Below, one piece after another: positions 31,815 through 43,311 of a stretch of 64,000 nucleotides of DNA (position 1 is the stretch's first letter; each line of letters opens with the position of its first letter). Where the stretch lies: the NCBI GenBank assembly GCA_910589415.1, contig OU342638.1, positions 10,704,014 to 10,768,013 of the forward strand, read 5' to 3'. The position numbers were made by a program, and so were the translations under genes. The notes under the pieces are model-generated. The model saw only the letters and a list, made by a program, of their open reading frames with translations. It was not told where the DNA came from and did no database searches. This DNA is from Malachius bipustulatus. Taxonomy: Eukaryota; Arthropoda; Insecta; Coleoptera; Melyridae.

Positions 31815-33150
31815 CGATCTTTCAAAAAGGGATAACCTATATTTGCAAGGGCAAGGCGTCTTTTTTGCATATATTCAGGTTATGAACGTCGGTTCTATAT
31901 GTGAGCCTATCGTACAAGTAGCCAGGCAAGTGGGTCACTATAATTTTGTAATACAGGCAGACTTGATAATATTTGAACCTATTTGTCATTGAAAGCCAAC
32001 CAGCCTCCGTGAACTTATGGGAGATGTGTTGAAAATTCCTTATCCCGTATGTGAAGCGCAAACATGCGTTTTGGACCCTTTGTATCTTGGTCATAGTTAT
32101 TTCATCCAGACAAGAGGAGTATACCTGAGAACAATATGTGAACTGCGACAAAACCAGTGAATTACATAGATTTAATTTAGCAGCTACCGGCAGGCATGAT
32201 CGGTGAGGATACAGCATTCTCAGAGCACCATAGGTACGTTTCAAACAAGCGTCAACATGCCCCTTAAAATAAAATGTGTTGTCAAGAAGAAGGCCCAAAT
32301 TTTTTGCCGATTCCACAATGGACAATTTCGCCCCTCCAATGTGTAATGTAATTCGATCTTGTATTCCGTCACAGGCAGCTTTGTTACCGAACAACAGAAC
32401 GGTTGATTTGCTAAGATTTAATTTAAGGTTGTGTTGCTTCGACGTGTTATATAATATATAGAGTCAAGATCATAGTTAATCTTAAACATAGCCTCGTCAA
32501 TCTCCGAAGGATGAAATGACAAGTAGAGCTGAGTGTCATCCGCATATATATGCATGTTGTAATATGTCATACATGAGAAAAAATTGGAAGAGTAAATGGT
32601 AAAAAGTAGTGGGGCAAGTATCGAGCCTTGGGGTACACTTCTAGATATTCTTACTGGCTCGGACAGTTCAGAGCCAAGTCGTACTCTCTGTGTTCTATTT
32701 TCATTATAACTCTTAAGCATCCTACTAGCAGAGTCACTCGGTCCCAAATACCTATAGATAGATAATAGCACACTATTATGAGAAACAATATCGAAAGCTC
32801 TTGTGTAGTCGAGCAGAACTAGAATCGTTAATTTGCCATTATCAGTTGCTCTGAGAATATCATCAGTTACCCCCAGTAATGTTGTCACGGCTACTATGAT
32901 TAGCACGAAAACCTGATAGGCATCTAGGCAACAAGTTATTTTCATCGAGATAATCAGATAATTGATCACAAAGTACCTTTTCAAGGACCTTTGAAAGTAC
33001 CGGCAATATACTAATAGGTCTGAGGTGAGTCAGCGCCACAGGATCGCTAATCTTGGGCAGAGGCACCACATGGGCCTCCTTCCATACTAAGGGAAAATGC
33101 AATGATTTCGAATACGACATCGCATGCAGATATAAAATCGCTCAAAGTAC
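31815..33150 (-). pseudogene. LINE reverse transcriptase fragment (CR1/jockey type)
   Basis: RT blocks in order on the minus strand: AHVVPLPKISDPVALTHLRP (33070), LVLLDYTRAFDIVSH (catalytic Asp), RSVPQGSILAPLLFTIY, HIYADDTQLYLSF (YADD), then ESAKNLGLLLDNTF and LCNSLVLSQFTYCSQVY in the tail. Two frameshifts (near 32880 and 32410). No endonuclease: it is 5' truncated. It sits between the errantivirus integrase and unassigned DNA, so it probably inserted into the gypsy pol. Confidence 0.8.
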
Positions 33151-33709
33151 TTTGATCGCCATTGTATTTTGGAATTAATGAACTTAGCGAATGTAATAAC
33201 CTTAAATTTTCAGCAACGTTTGCCATCTTCCAAGATGCGATACGGATATAAAATTACAAATTTACGAAAAATAACAATAATATAGAAATAATACAATAGT
33301 CGGTACTTACAAGGAAGTTAATTCAAATTATTGCGAATACAATCCAAATTTGAAATTGAGAAACGAATTTTACGTCGAAGGAATGTAGAATAATTGCTAA
33401 TTAATTTTGATAAAAATATTAAATCTTGCGTGCTGCTTCTTCCAACTAGTTCGTCAAATATGAAAGAGCTAATTAAATCATACAAAGAGAATCTAGAAGT
33501 AACCACATAGATATGGATGATTGTGTCGAATTTTAAAATTAATTTTGGTTAAAATGTGTAATTTCTTTTATTTATCAAACTCAATGGTTTAAAATAGTTT
33601 TCAAATGAGAGAAAAGATTTTAGTTCTAAGGATCGATTAATTTCGTGTTATACTTTATAATTCACACGTATATTTCATCACTTTTATAAATTTTACTTTT
33701 GAGAGAAAT
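33151..33709. other. Unassigned DNA
   Basis: AT-rich. A minus-strand ORF of 62 codons (33318-33506) has no recognisable motif. No repeat partner is seen in the window. Confidence 0.35.
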
Positions 33710-34260
33710 TCAAAAACATATTATCTGAGAGTAAAAGGAATCGAAATATATCAAGCAGCCAAAATAAACACGACTTACATTAAGACCACTTGGATGCGTA
33801 GCATCTTCTTCCAGATAAAGTCCTGGTGAACAAGTTGCAATTTTCAGGAAAGGGAACGCTGAATTTTCTGCAACTTCTGGATATCCTACTGACTGCGCCA
33901 AGAAGTCCAGAAGTTGCTCTATTTTCTCCCATAGGTTTACTCCCATGAGGAAAATTAGTTGTTGGCCTTTTGTGTCAGGTTTTCTGTCCACAAGGATCCA
34001 CGTTTCATTAGTGGGCAGTGTCCTGTTAGAAGTCCAATTGCCCATCCCAGCTGGTGTTTACTCAGCTTTTTCACTTACATCTTCCTCCACATTCTCTCCC
34101 TCTTCCCTTTATCCACCCAGTCGCTTGAACAGCACCCCAGTTAGGTTTAGGTAGGGTTTGCATTGAAGTGTCTCTATTTTCTCCCATGAGGAAAATTAGT
34201 TGTTGGCCTTTTGTGTCAGGTTTTCTGTCCACTAGGATCCACGTGTCTGGTTTTTAATCC
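33710..34260 (-). repeat. LTR/leader remnant with primer-binding site and internal duplication
   Basis: The minus strand reads TGGCGCAGTCAGTAGGAT at 33900-33883, close to a tRNA-Ser-type primer-binding site used by errantiviruses and some other LTR elements; a similar TGGCGAAGTC...TAGGAT lies next to the LTR at 49142. A 63-bp segment occurs twice (33941-34003 and 34182-34244) with few differences. The 111-codon minus-strand ORF here spans the PBS and is not a normal protein. A GTAAGT stands at about 33775 on the minus strand and could be a retroviral-type splice donor. Confidence 0.4.
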
Positions 34261-34410
34261 CTGGTGGTGAATTCCTAGTTATTTTTGTATTTTTATTGTT
34301 CCTCTTGGGTCCCTGGTATCCACACTGGTGCTCTTATATCTTATATATATCTTATCACTGGTAACTCAGCGAAACAAATCGTCTTAGGGCAGCGAGGAAA
34401 AAATCGGTTG

Positions 34411-35400
34411 TCAAATCTGAAGCCAATTCCAGATGTAGAGTCCCACAATTTGAAAAGGTTTAATTTGATTGATCCTAAAGGTGGGTAGATCTCCCATTGG
34501 TGGCTGAAATGTATTAGGTTTAGTCCGGAAGCACTTCAGGATCTTACTAAGAACATGATGAATAGCCCGACGGGGCGATAAAATCCAGAAATTTTGTGCT
34601 ATCAGAAACTGGATGCTTTGAAGACCTGGGTGCAAATTTTCCCGATGCACTTCCTCAATTATTAGATAAGTTAGGCGGTGTTTCTGGGGCAAGATAGCAG
34701 GGTGTTTCTGATCATAAGAAAGACCAGAATGAGCCAGTCTACCGCCCACCCTGAGGACTTCGTCTTCCGCAACAAAGGGATGTAACTTCCGAAACGACTT
34801 GGGAATAGATCGACTATTTGTGATATTTTGTAGAATATCAGCGAAAGCGACATATTGAACACGCTTGACTAAAACAAGAAGTGCGTGATATAATTCTAAC
34901 TCGGTAAAAGAACCTCTGACTGCACGGGCTGGAGATCGCGGGACGAAATGACGTACGTATGCGATACGTTTGATTTTTGCCAGAGATTAATATCTATCTA
35001 AAAGAAAGTCGATGTGGTCTAACGAGACAAACGTAGATAAAACAATTTTTTCTCTTCCTCGAATAGTTGAGAAGAATCCGAAGGGTCGGTTTCTTCAATA
35101 GGCCAATGATTCGAAGGCAAGTGAAGAAAATTCGGTTCATTCCACCACATGGAATGATGAACCAATTCCGAAGCAGACAATCCCCGTGACGCACAGTCGG
35201 CGGGATTGTCATTTGAACGAACGTGGTGCCACTTATGCGGAGGAATAAGATCTTGAATAAGGGGTGGATTCGGTTCTAGGCCTAGAAATGGAGCTTGTAG
35301 AAGTGGCAGAGCACGAACGAGACGAAAAGTTGGCACCAGCGTACCGCGGCGTATTTTTAGCTAACCAAAAACCCAACGAACTGTTTTTTGATACGGCGAC
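34411..35400 (-). pseudogene. BEL/Pao pol fragment (RNase H end to integrase)
   Basis: Pieces in shifting frames: HHVRSNDNPADCASRG and SELVHHSMWWNEP (35230-35140), the hallmark between RNase H and integrase of BEL/Pao; then GGRLAHSGLSYDQKHPAIL, ENLHPGLQSIQFLIAQNFWI and ILKCFRTKP (34750-34500), the H2C2 zinc domain. The integrase core is missing. It differs clearly from the BEL copy at 12-17 kb. The plus-strand ORF at 35264-35527 lies over the RNase H end and is a shadow. Confidence 0.75.
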
Positions 35401-35530
35401 ACGACGACTACTTCTTCCTCTTGACGCAGAAGCAAGTGGGGAAGCCAGGCGATTATTTTTCGCGCAAAATAAAATAAATATCCCGAGCGGGTCAATTAAA
35501 TTAATAGAAATTGTAGATTCTAATTAAATA

Positions 35531-36004
35531 TTTTCCCTACCCAAAACAAAACAAAACAATCTGTTATCTGCTACTTCTACTGATTCCTGTTCTTGTTCTG
35601 TTTCATCTATCTATCATTCTTTCTAATTCTTCTTCTGCTATTACATAATTTAGAAGATAGTTTCGTTTTAGTTTGCATTTCATGAGAAACCAGCCGTCGT
35701 CTGGTACAGATTCGGCAAGTCTGACCAATTTACCAGCCTTGGTTTTTGGCCAGGATAACTGCCCATTTGATTCCCAAGAACAAGGTACTATGGTTAATTC
35801 TCTTCTGTCCTTTTATATTGTTTGAATAAGTTTAACAAATGCGTAGATATTTATTCCAGAAAACCTTCTAAACTGTTCTCCAAAGATATACTTTCAGATC
35901 ATAATAAAACTAATCTGTTTTATAACCGCTGAAACATTACTCTTTTAAACAACAGGCATCCTGTTTAGGAATACCACTCGTTTCACTTCACAACGTATCT
36001 ACCT
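35531..36004. other. Spacer, possibly short coding remnant
   Basis: Pyrimidine-rich plus strand (35580-35640). A plus-strand frame from the ATG at about 35681 reads MRNQPSSGTDSASLTNLPAL and remains open for about 47 codons; no family is recognised. Nothing else is supported. Confidence 0.3.
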
Positions 36005-38645
36005 TTAGACTCTTAAATTGGTTGAACTGCCCTCATGGGTCCAATGAGGTTCGTTTGCACTTGACACTGAGGGAATAATATTCACTACCGATGCTGCTGG
36101 TGCTGGTGCTGCTGCCCTTGAAGGCGAGGATGATGTGCTGATGAGATCCTCTGTTGCTTGACCATCCGATGATAACGTACGGGGTCTCATCAGTAGTTGA
36201 TGTCGAGTAATAGCCACACGGTAAGAGTATTCCATAAGCCTGCAAGTATCGTTATACCACAACCTAGGGTTTCATAGAGATGAAGCCCATTCAATACAAC
36301 TCCCAAGCAATACTTGAGAGCTTTCAAAATAACATAAAATCCAATAAGTCCACTCATGAAGATGCCAATATCGGAAAACCAGCCATATAGTCTTTTGATG
36401 GTTGACTCTGCTAGTTGCTTAATCCCCTGGCTATGAAATAAATTTAAACTGAAGTAACCTTGGCTGTTCGTTTGCAATCCAGCGACTTTTCGGGCAATAA
36501 TATTCTCCACGGCTTTCCTCATTTCCAAATGTAAGGACTCTCTGAACGTTGTTTATCTCTTCCTGTGTATATAACCCATACTGACCAACTGGTTTAATCG
36601 GTTCGAGTAATAACGTTGCAGAATCTTCTTCTACCTTTAACTCTCGCGGTGGCGATTTAATGGTTGCATGTGGAGTTAGACCAACCCATTCACCATCAAT
36701 AAAATACAGTGGTGGTGTCAACCCATTACATTCTACTTGCTTGGCTTGATTTACGATTAGATTTGTCAATGGAGTTAGAAATGCAAATGGATTTTCCACG
36801 GCTATAGGAAGTTCATGATAACAGTGCTCGACTCGTCTTATCGTAACCGATTTTTTGGTACACATTTCAAAATATATAAAACTTCACCCAGTACCCGTCT
36901 CATATAACCTGATTCATTTTGGAATATCTGGCGGATTGCATTTGGCGAAAATGGGGCCATTAAAAGTATATACTCCAGCGTCATCTCTTCGTTTACTTGG
37001 AGTGAGCCTCGGAGCGAACATGTCTTGGCATGATCATGTCGCTGGTCTGGCGAAGAGTGCTTCTCAAAAACTTGGAACACTCTTCCGTACGAAGAAATTT
37101 TATACACCACAACAGCTTCTCCTCTTATACAAGGCTCAAATCCGACCATCCTTGGAGTACTGCTCACATGTTTGGAGCTCAGCTCCCAAACATACGCTGA
37201 GACTACTCGACTCTATTCAGAAAAGAGCCATCCGTTCGATTGGGGACCCAGATTTGACAAAAAACTTAGACACTCTCGAACATCGAAGAAGAGTAGCTGA
37301 CCTGAGTCTGTTTTACAGATATTTTAATGGAAAGTGTTCAAAAGACGTGGCCCGCTTGATCCCACCAAGAACAAGACCGGGCAGAAATACACGTCTAGCC
37401 GCAGACGCTCATCCGTATCAGGTTCAGCTCGTTACACCTCGTACCACCCTATTTCAGACTTCTTTTATGTATAGAACAGCATCACTTTGGAATAGCATTC
37501 CAAAGGGCGTGTTTCCCGAAGTATACAACCTACAGAGATACAAGGCCAACGTGAATCGATATCTCCGCTCATGCACCGCTCCCAGAGCGTCATAGGGATT
37601 TCCCTGCAGTGCATGTGCATTTTCAATTAAAATAAAACCTCTCTATGTAATAAACATTGTCTGTGGATGGTATCGATAGACAACTTCTCGACATCAAGTT
37701 TATATGCTTGCTCAATATAAAGCAATTTACTGTTCACGTAGCTGAGTAGATTGGTATTCTGTGGAATGACTTTCATGGTTGGTGATAGTAAAGAACGGAT
37801 GCTGGCGTTGACTACGATGATCCTCGGATGCTCGGTTTGATACAAATCCTCGCCGCAGATGAGAACCCTTTTCAGTAACGTCAAAGCAAATATCTTCTCT
37901 CTACTTCCACTACTAAATAGCGTTCATTTGTCGTTTTATCTGTTACTAAACTCGCATTCCCTTTGTAGAGGAGACTAAAGTCTTCACCGCAGTGGCCTGA
38001 TCTCTCGTATATCCACACTGACTCGCCCAAGGAGGTATCGAAGCAAAAACCCTTCGTATAGAGACATACAATTCCTCCAATTAAGCTAAGTTCGTTGCCA
38101 TCCACCTTCACGTTTGCCAAGTAGTCTCTTGTATGAATCTTCACGCTAGCCAGGATGATTACGTCTCGCCAAGTACGACCCGATTCATGATAAATTTCCC
38201 CATTACATGAACCTGCTTTGTCGATTTCTCCCAGAATGGTTAGATATGTTGTGGTGGTTCCATTCATAGTAATCGACCCGATAACTTGATCGAATAATTG
38301 GAGATATTTGTACCGGTGCACATTCAGGAATTCTTCCGCTCCTATTCTGTGAATATAAGTTGATATTCCACCCTCTACGATGGAGTTATGACTATGCATA
38401 CCACAGTGGTGAAATACCCTGATTACTTCAACTAGACATGTGAACACATTTTGAGTTTTTATCTCATTTCTTTGAATAACCTTGGCGTTGAGGGATTCGC
38501 TATCGTTGTTCTTCTCCGGTGTTGGGCAGCGAATGTCTCGAATTGATACCGATGATACATTCACTTGTTTGTCGTCACAACCATTCGCGATTAGTCCACA
38601 ACTCGTTGTCGCGACACACAGAATTAGCAACACCTTGGCGAACAT
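36005..38645 (-). pseudogene. Chuvirus-like glycoprotein (env-like), disrupted
   Basis: The protein starts at 38645 with a signal peptide (FAKVLLILCVATTSCGLIA). The ectodomain has the Cys pattern of chuvirus-type glycoproteins also found as env-like genes beside insect BEL/Pao elements: FHHCGMHSHNSIVEGG, SITMNGTTTTYLTI, GIVCLYTKGFCFDTS. Further pieces in other frames are CGEDLYQTEHPRIIV (37840), VLGEVLYILKCVPK, RRVEHCYHELPI and a membrane span (GIFMSGLIGFYVILKAL, 36370). It is broken by frameshifts and by a LINE fragment inserted at about 36960-37637. Endogenous and non-functional. The family call rests on remembered sequence patterns. Confidence 0.65.
36960..37637 (+). pseudogene. LINE RT C-terminal fragment, inserted in the glycoprotein
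   Basis: A plus-strand frame with LRLLGVSLGANMSWHDHV, IRPSLEYCSHVWSSAP, LDSIQKRAIRSIGD, RRRVADLSLFYRYFNG and PRTTLFQTSFMYRTASLWN, the characteristic tail of CR1/jockey-like ORF2. It ends with a short A-rich tail (CAATTAAAATAAAA, about 37625-37637), after which glycoprotein coding resumes on the other strand. It is heavily 5' truncated, as usual for LINE insertions. Confidence 0.8.
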
Positions 38646-39529
38646 GTTTAGTTTACTGTTTTCAATTTAGTCTACTGGAAAAATAGGGAAAATAGTCACC
38701 ACAATAATTATTAGCTATCAGTTCTTTACACAGCCTGCAGGCTTCCACTATTTAGTTTATCAAAGCTCAGTTCACTTTCACTGACTTTGCGTTCGATCTT
38801 TTTCTATCTAATCTTAAGCTAACTTAACCTAGTTCACAATTAAAATATATCTGAAGACCTCGTCCTATTGCGTTACTGGTATCCATTTCTCCACATCAAC
38901 TAATATGGTTTCGTGCTATTGCGTTACTGACCGTAGTGGTCTGAAATATCGTCCATGCCTCGTGCTAATTGCGTTACTGGCTCTGAATGTTTTGATTTTG
39001 CGTTTTAGTTTGCGCTCGAAATGACCCTCGTGCTGGTTTGCGTTGCTGGGTCTTCCATTGTCTTAATAGGTGTTGTATGCCTGTTCCAACGAATAGCGTG
39101 TTAATAACTGATACTCGTCGGCACAGGCGCCTTCTGTGTCAAAGTAGGATCTTCCTTTTCTTACAAGGTCTGACATGATCTTCTTCTTTATAACAACTGC
39201 AAGTGTCTGGACCGCAAGTAGTCTCCTCTAGGACCTAAATACAATCTTCATAATGGTATCCGTGGCGTGATAATGTAAGCTTTTTGTTTTTATAATGATA
39301 CAGTATAGCTTGAAGTTGTTTAGCCCACAAGAAGCAAACTCATAGAACAAAAAACATTGAGAGAAGTATAAAATCTACAATTTTAATCTGTTCTATGATA
39401 ATCCGGTAATACTTTATTGTACTTTGTAAAAAACGTAGTTAGATCCATCTTTGTTGTTGAACCAAGCTCAACTAATTATAATACTACGTTACAATATTAT
39501 ATATGAGTTATTATTACTAATCATATAGA
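38646..39529. other. Region upstream of glycoprotein, no gene
   Basis: No supported ORF. It contains four copies of a degenerate 20-24 bp motif (listed separately). It separates the start of the glycoprotein pseudogene from the end of MMP-B, both on the minus strand. Confidence 0.4.
38859..39049 (-). repeat. Four spaced copies of a TCGTGCTATTGCGTTACTG-like motif
   Basis: Copies at 38859-38880, 38911-38930, 38958-38980 and 39026-39049, spaced about 50, 48 and 67 bp, with the core TTGCGTTACTGG conserved. They lie 210-400 bp upstream of the glycoprotein start codon, so they may be leader or LTR-region repeats of the element that carried it. Confidence 0.5.
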
Positions 39530-41180
39530 TTACAAATAATGGTTATCAGAAGTATTTAAGTAATGATGAAGTCTAGTTAACAGCTCATGTAAAGTTTCAA
39601 CTCTTTTACTGCAATCGATTCCGAAAAGACTTAATGAATTCGGAACAGCTCGCAGTAGTAACATAAATTCATTGTACATACATGTAAACCGTATTACCTT
39701 TAAAAAAATATAAATTTCCGTCTATGTAACGGATTACGGAATCAGGTGATGTATCTTACCGGAAGTAAATCATGTATCTGTAGTCACATGACATGTAGTC
39801 AGCTTTATGATAAAAACAGTTGTTGTTATCGCAACTTCTAGTGTATTCTAAAACATAATCGTTATGATATATAACATATAAACGACCGGTATAGGTATTC
39901 ACCATTCCGTGAAATGACTCACCTGAGGGAATAATCTGTCTCAACGTGCTATTACCTATGTATTTTAGCTCGAGAGTTTTTGAATCTATGAAGTAAATTA
40001 CCTCGTTTACTAATGCAACAAGGTCTCCACTTGGGTCCTGATATTATATTGATCGAACTTCTAAATCATGAGAGAAAAAGTCAAATCAAACTGAAATATG
40101 TTGTGGACGTTCTACAGATTTACTAATTAAATTGATAGCCTAAAACCATTTCTTATAGATTACATATAACTTTTTGTTCAAAATGAGAAAACTATTAGGA
40201 TTTGGAAGGTCGCATAAATCAGGTGGTACTGTCTCGTCGTTGATCTCCATACGAAGTGTAGTTATAGGAGGTTGGATAGTAGTTAACGGAGATGTAGAAG
40301 ACGTTGTTGATGGAGATGTTGATGCTGGTGCTGCTGTAGTAGTACTCAATGGTGAAGATGCGGGTCTACTTGGGTAGAGTTCGTGCAAAGATTTCAAGTA
40401 TCAGGTGTTAGATTATTGATTCTCGCCGTAGATTGCATTCATGATGGAATTCGAATCGTCAGAATGAACCAAATTCAAAGCATGTCCAATTTCGTGCACG
40501 AGAACGAGATAAAGGTCTAATTGATTTTCTGATATCTTCTTTTGTACGTAACTCTCAAATCAATTATCATCGCTGTCAATATGGATTTCTGAAAAACGAC
40601 GATCCTCAAAATATCGAGGAGGATACTCTGCATGTGCTAATATTCCTCCACTGCCACCGAAAGGTGCGTTACATGATACATTATAGTTCACCTCGTGTCG
40701 ATGATGTAATTTCGAACTGTAGGCAATAATAATGTCGGCTTGCTCTAAAGATGAACTTACAAAGATAATCGGTATATGTTTAGACCAGAATCAAAATGCT
40801 CGTATTGCTACGTAATTTTGTAAAACAGTTGCGTTATAAAAATTCCATCTTAAGGTGACTTTATGCCAAATCATCTGGTTATGTAGAGAAGGTACTGTAG
40901 GAATTCCACATCTAGCCACCATTATTCGTTCTTCGGTTAGATTCATAACGCCCGTGGGAGAGAGATTATGTTCTATTTGAAAATTTAAAGTCCGTTATTA
41001 ACAATAGATTGAACGATAGTAGTGTAGAAGAATCTAGATTTATCGGGTCGTTGTTCACCACAAAGGGATCCATGTACGGAAGAGTGACAGATAATCTACC
41101 ACATATGTAATGTTAGAAGTATTAATACTACACATTTCAGAAAACTTTAGCACTAGAACACCAAATAATATTAACAAAGA
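39530..41180 (-). pseudogene. Matrix metalloproteinase B, full domain layout, lightly broken
   Basis: On the minus strand: prodomain helix NFQIEHNLSPTGVMNLTEE, cysteine switch ARCGIPTVP (about 40900), catalytic domain with GGSGGILAHAEYP and EIHIDSDDN, zinc motif HEIGHALNLVHS (40461-40496) and the Met-turn SIMNAIYG just after. A Thr/Pro/Ser hinge (40380-40270) leads to a hemopexin domain (PNSFLILNKKLYVIY; NTYTGRLYVIYHNDYVLEY; YIDGNLYFFKGNTVYMYNEF). The catalytic frame has only two TGA stops, one where a Trp is expected, plus frame changes in hinge and hemopexin. No introns. It is clearly diverged from MMP-A (different zinc-motif sequence), so the two are old paralogues. Confidence 0.8.
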
Positions 41181-42040
41181 TGATTGATAGGTAAACTAAT
41201 TTGAAAAAGGTTATATCAAAGAATATACTGTTTTTTCATGGCTACTATCTACACAGAGGTAATCGTCTCGGTGCGAAACGTGAACGCGAGGGTATGGCTA
41301 ACATGGTTCGAACCTTTCAGGGATCTACAGCCAAGACTCCCAGTACGATTGGCTCTACGTCATCCACTGGTTTGTGTTGTGTCGAAACACTGCATGGACG
41401 GGGCTAGGAGCTTTTGGCTACCAGCATTCCGTTCAGGTCCATACGTAATAGAAGAAAATGTTCGGCGGTAACGGGTCGAGGCTCAGGATTATCTAGCCGT
41501 CCGGTCACCTCGACAAATCTATTTAGGATCGCAGGAGTTGTAGTCGGCACATCCTCTGGTTTGAGGTGAGCATAGGCCGACTATAGCAATTCATCATTGT
41601 ACACGGGAGTGGCATCGTCTTGAATGAGATACCACGTTATGTCAGCTTTATCACCAACGATAGGTTGAGCTCCACTATCGTCCAGGTCTTCGGATGAAGG
41701 CAGGCTCGCTGGACTCGTATCACAAATTACAATCCTCAAAGGGTCCGGTCGACCCATGGCGGATTTCATCAACATATCTGGCCAATCTGCATCCTTGAAC
41801 ATCGCAAGGTTGCGCGAGTCGAATGCGACGTCAGCTGTGTCTTTTAGGCTATCTCTAAGCTATTTCAGAGAGCGTCGAATAGTTCCTGTCGTTACGGTTT
41901 CGGGATCTAGGATCATGTAGACGCGCACAATGGCATCATTGACGCCACATATCACGCAGCCACCGGCCCCCGCTTGCAGTCTAATCATTTGAGAGTCAGA
42001 TGGATTCTCCTTAACCCTTTATAGGGCAGATTGCAAGGAT
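41181..42040 (-). other. Foreign coding remnant C (unidentified)
   Basis: A minus-strand frame can be followed for about 200 codons with two stops: AGAGGCVICGVNDAIVRVYM, LAMFKDADWPDMLMKSAMGR, SEDLDDSGAQPIVGDKADIT, LNRFVEVTGRLDNPEPRPVT, LLLRMDLNGMLVAK. After about 41420 the frame shifts. GC is well above the flanks, and the residue mix (Asp, Pro, Val) is unlike the local transposons. Like inserts A and B it runs in the same sense as the neighbouring MMP or pol gene. I do not recognise it; an RNA-virus structural gene is a guess. Confidence 0.4.
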
Positions 42041-42319
42041 AAAAGAATGGCTAATTTTGGCATGGGTATAACTGGTTGATTGATGGTCTAGGTTGGCAAA
42101 ATTAATATTATATATTTTATGAAAATATCAGCAGTATTTTTTTAGCAGGTTGATATTTCGACCAGTATTACACTAGGTCAACACCTGTAACTGTAAAAAC
42201 ATTGGTTGAAATATTGACCGCTCTCAAAAAATTACAAAAAAGCACATTCTATATAAAAACAAATACAATATCAACTCGTTATCTCCATCGGAGCTTTGAT
42301 AGTTTTATTAAGCGACTTG

Positions 42320-42784
42320 TTATATATAAGTACGGGGCCAAACTCCAAGGGGTGCTTCCTTGAGTGATTTTAAGAAGAAAAGTTCAAATAAACATGGGTC
42401 CGAAAATGCATATTTTTCAAGATACAGGGTGTAAAACTTTTTTTTTCTCGAAAACAAAGCAAGATATGAAAGTGGCGCCCAATTTTTTAATCAAAAATAT
42501 TAGTTAGACTGTCTTCCAGGACGGCACTGGAATTAATAATTTTAATCTAATTGGGGCTAAATTACCCTCTTGTTATAACAAACAGAACTGCCAAATTTCA
42601 ACAAAATTGATTGAAAGAGTTGAAAGAGATATTCACGAACATTCGATGTTTTTTTTAAGTTTGACATCCTGTATCTTGAAAAATATGCATTTTCGGACCC
42701 ATGTTTATTTGAACTTTTCTTCTTAAAATCACTCGAGGAAGCACCCCTTGGAGTTTGGCCCCGTACTTAACTAACACCCTGTAT
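42320..42784. mobile_element. Foldback MITE, about 450 bp
   Basis: The left arm AAGTACGGGGCCAAACTCCA (from 42328) and the right arm ending TTTGGCCCCGTACTT (to 42768) pair over about 105 bp. The outer right edge continues into ACACCCTGTA, the same terminal motif as the 17740 element. The centre has no ORF. Confidence 0.75.
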
Positions 42785-42949
42785 ATATTCGTTTGAAATT
42801 ACGAATTGCAGGCTTACGATTAAGATGTTGTTTAGTTTATTAAATTACATATCATTGGTTTCGTCGATCATGGGAAAAAGAACGATCTGTAGGATATTAT
42901 AATGCAATGTTGACATCATGGTCTTCTTGAATGGCTTTGTAAGATTAAT

Positions 42950-43097
42950 GCCCGTATTCACAAACGATAATTTCCTAAATGATTACGTAATCAATTATCC
43001 CCATCTCATTCTATTGCAAAAAAAACTGCACATCTCCATCTCACTCAATTAATTAATTACGTAATTATTTAGGAAATTATCGTTTGTGAATACGGGC
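42950..43097. mobile_element. 148-bp MITE with near-perfect TIRs
   Basis: GCCCGTATTCACAAACGATA at the left and its exact inverse at the right (TATCGTTTGTGAATACGGGC); arms of about 42 bp pair and the loop is about 60 bp. It is flanked by TTAAT and AATAG, so a short AT target duplication is possible. No coding. Confidence 0.85.
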
Positions 43098-43311
43098 AAT
43101 AGTCTAGGGAAAACCCCATGAAAAAACCTAGACACACCATCCTGTTTATATTGGTTTGAAGTATTCCAATCACTTTGCAGAATCCGGACTGAGGTTATCT
43201 AGCTGTTAATGTAGATTTTGTTTACAAGAGTTTCAAATTATGTAACCAGTCTATTGTTTCTGTGGAAATTTCATGAATTGTTTGAAAACCTCCAAAAAAT
43301 TTGGAGGTTTT

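Noticed and set aside
33710..34045. 111-codon ORF with a GTAAGT after it, considered as a host exon
   Set aside because: The frame runs through a tRNA-Ser-type primer-binding site and duplicated leader DNA, so it is better explained as LTR-element leader.
35264..35527. 87-codon plus-strand ORF
   Set aside because: It lies over the BEL/Pao RNase H-integrase region on the other strand (DNPADCASRG nearby) and has no family feature.
41201..41471. Two overlapping plus-strand ORFs
   Set aside because: They run against the coding remnant C; the minus-strand frame is the better one by length and composition.
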